This document shows positions 5,573 through 6,918 of a DNA stretch of 6,918 nt, in pieces; position 1 is the first letter of the stretch, and each line of letters opens with the position of its first letter. The position numbers were made by a program, and so were the translations under genes. This DNA is from Gammaproteobacteria bacterium (GTDB taxonomy: Bacteria > Pseudomonadota > Gammaproteobacteria > Pseudomonadales > Pseudomonadaceae), in NCBI GenBank assembly GCA_012735335.1, contig JAAYHO010000007.1:1-6918 (forward strand). The letters run 5' to 3'. The notes under the pieces are model-generated. The model saw only the letters and a list, made by a program, of their open reading frames with translations. It made no database searches and had not been told where the DNA came from.

Positions 5573-6871
5573 CTACCGCAACAAATCCGCCAACGCCGCC
5601 ATCGCCGGAATACTCAGCGGCATGGTCGCTGCGCTGCTGGCTATGGGATGAGAGGATTGGCGGACCATGACCAGGCCGACTGCCGGGTTGATGTGGATCA
5701 TCTGGCCGTGGATGCCCAGGGCTTCAATCGCGCCGTCCGGATTGTGGCTGATCCACCACTGGTTGCGGTAGGAATACCCCGGCTGGAAGTCGCGACCAGC
5801 AGCCTTGAACGCCTCCCGGTCAGCGCCCTCACGGATCGTCTGCACCACCTCCGGGCTGATGATCTGCTGGCCGTTGAACTGCCCATCAAGACGCACCATC
5901 TCGGCAAATCGCGCCAGATCGCGCAGGGTCACGTTGAAACCCGCCCCGGCCCACTCGGTGCCCTTGGAGTCCAGCAGCATGTAGCCATCCTGCTCCGCCC
6001 CCAGCTTGCTCCAGATACGCTGCTCGATCAGCGCAGCGGTCGACAGCCCGCTCACCCGGCGCAGAATCCAGCCCAGCACCTCGGTATGGGTCGTGCGGTA
6101 ACGGAAGGCCACGCCCGGCTCATCCTCGCCCTGACCAATGGTCGGCAGATAACTGTAGATATCCCGCGCCCCCGCATAGTCATGGGGCACCGGCGCCATC
6201 CCCGCCGCCAGCGAATACTTCATCACATCGGAATCGCGATCGGCGTACACCTCGCTGTAATTGATATCCGCCGTCATGTTCAGCACCTGCTGCACCGTCG
6301 CCCCGCGCCAGCCGCTGCTTTCCAGCTCAGGAATAACGTCGGTAACCAGCGCCTCGGCATCCAACTGCCCCTCGGCGATCAACTGCGTCGCCAGCAGCCC
6401 CACCACCGACTTGGTCACCGACCACAGAATATGCGGCTGCAGCTCATCCACCCCGGCCTGATACTGCTCGAACAGCACCTTGCCGTGCTGCATGATCAGC
6501 ACCCCATCCACATAGGTCTCATCCAGATACTGCCCAAAGGTCATCTGCCGCCCATCCGGCGCAGCAAAGGTCAGCCCGGCAATCTGCTGCTCCCTGCCCT
6601 GCTCCCGGGGCAGCACATACACCCCCTCGTTACCCCGCGCCACCCGGCGGGACGAAAAGAACTCACGGGCATGATGAAAGCTCCAGCGCGGATTGGGATA
6701 GGGCCGCATGAAGGACGCCAGGGTGATCTGCTTATCCGCAACCGGAGGAAAACCCTGCATCAACTGCAGACGATCGGTACGCACAGACTCGGGATCGGGC
6801 AACTCCACCGCACCCACCTGGGAAATCAGAACAGAAGCCAAAGCCACCCCCATAAATAAGGATTTGCACAT
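5573..6871 (-). CDS. Exported SxxK serine hydrolase (class C beta-lactamase / NylB-like fold)
   Basis: A 432-residue protein of the beta-lactamase-related serine hydrolase family (Pfam Beta-lactamase). It starts with a probable signal peptide, MCKSLFMGVALASVLISQVG followed by A, with cleavage likely after residue 21, so it is probably periplasmic or secreted. The nucleophile motif is SVTK (Ser151, Lys154) in HILWSVTKSVVGLLA. FRYRTTHTEVLGWILRR (256-272) supplies the catalytic Tyr258, with Y-R-T in place of the usual Y-S/A-N. HGQ (388-390) in GIHGQMIHINPAVGLVMV stands where class C enzymes have KTG. These features fit the esterase, peptidase and 6-aminohexanoate-dimer hydrolase branch better than a true antibiotic-degrading beta-lactamase. 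The substrate cannot be told from sequence. ATG 6871 gives the best signal peptide; ATG 6853 in the same frame would shorten it too much, and neither has a strong ribosome site. Confidence 0.88.
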   Translation of the reverse strand: MCKSLFMGVALASVLISQVGAVELPDPESVRTDRLQLMQGFPPVADKQITLASFMRPYPNPRWSFHHAREFFSSRRVARGNEGVYVLPREQGREQQIAGLTFAAPDGRQMTFGQYLDETYVDGVLIMQHGKVLFEQYQAGVDELQPHILWSVTKSVVGLLATQLIAEGQLDAEALVTDVIPELESSGWRGATVQQVLNMTADINYSEVYADRDSDVMKYSLAAGMAPVPHDYAGARDIYSYLPTIGQGEDEPGVAFRYRTTHTEVLGWILRRVSGLSTAALIEQRIWSKLGAEQDGYMLLDSKGTEWAGAGFNVTLRDLARFAEMVRLDGQFNGQQIISPEVVQTIREGADREAFKAAGRDFQPGYSYRNQWWISHNPDGAIEALGIHGQMIHINPAVGLVMVRQSSHPIASSAATMPLSIPAMAALADLLR

Positions 6872-6890
6872 ACATAGCGCTCGCTGAATT

Positions 6891-6896
6891 ATTGTA
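6891..6896 (-). promoter_or_regulatory. Candidate -10 element for the serine hydrolase gene
   Basis: TACAAT on the minus strand matches the -10 consensus at five of six positions and lies about 20 bases before ATG 6871. The matching -35 would fall at or beyond the window edge, so the promoter cannot be completed from this sequence. Confidence 0.3.
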
Positions 6897-6918
6897 ATTG
6901 TCAGCCCAGAGCCTAGCC

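Noticed and set aside
5549..6859. Long open frame on the + strand (436 codons).
   Set aside because: It is antisense to the serine hydrolase, which has SxxK and a signal peptide. The + product is a low-complexity His/Arg/Pro/Gln sequence.

Overview
The window looks like chromosomal DNA from a GC-rich gammaproteobacterium, most likely Pseudomonadaceae (Pseudomonas, Stutzerimonas or Halopseudomonas type). This is inferred from protein similarity remembered from these groups and from GC-rich codon use; no taxonomic marker is present. Six genes are intact and one is cut by the left edge. No rRNA, tRNA, CRISPR array, transposase or integrase is visible.

Left part (1-2486): a family GT51 peptidoglycan transglycosylase-like membrane protein is read leftward out of the window. 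It has no open reading frame closed inside the window, so it is easily missed. Diverging from it across 129 bp is a globin-coupled, heme-binding diguanylate cyclase of the E. coli DosC type, which should make cyclic-di-GMP in response to oxygen. The leftward gene's ribosome binding site lies inside a potential stem-loop.

Middle (2487-4529): a SotB-type sugar efflux MFS transporter with a plausible sigma-70 promoter and a GC-rich leader hairpin, followed by a DUF533/YebE-like membrane-associated protein with a TerB-like C-terminal domain.

Accessory patch (4530-5572): a compact HigB2-type toxin and HigA2/NadS-type antitoxin pair on the minus strand. It is clearly lower in GC (about 49-53%) than its surroundings and is bracketed by copies of a palindromic intergenic repeat in the same orientation: one copy on the left, two in tandem on the right. 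One right-hand copy has a different centre and could fold as a hairpin whose loop pairs with the conserved 5' part of the repeat. This patch looks like an acquired cassette and is the most unusual part of the window.

Right part (5573-6918): an exported SxxK serine hydrolase of the class C beta-lactamase / 6-aminohexanoate-dimer hydrolase fold, on the minus strand, with its likely promoter at the right edge. Apart from the toxin-antitoxin pair, the genes do not form an obvious pathway. The transglycosylase and the serine hydrolase act in or near the envelope, and the cyclase and transporter are independent housekeeping or stress functions.
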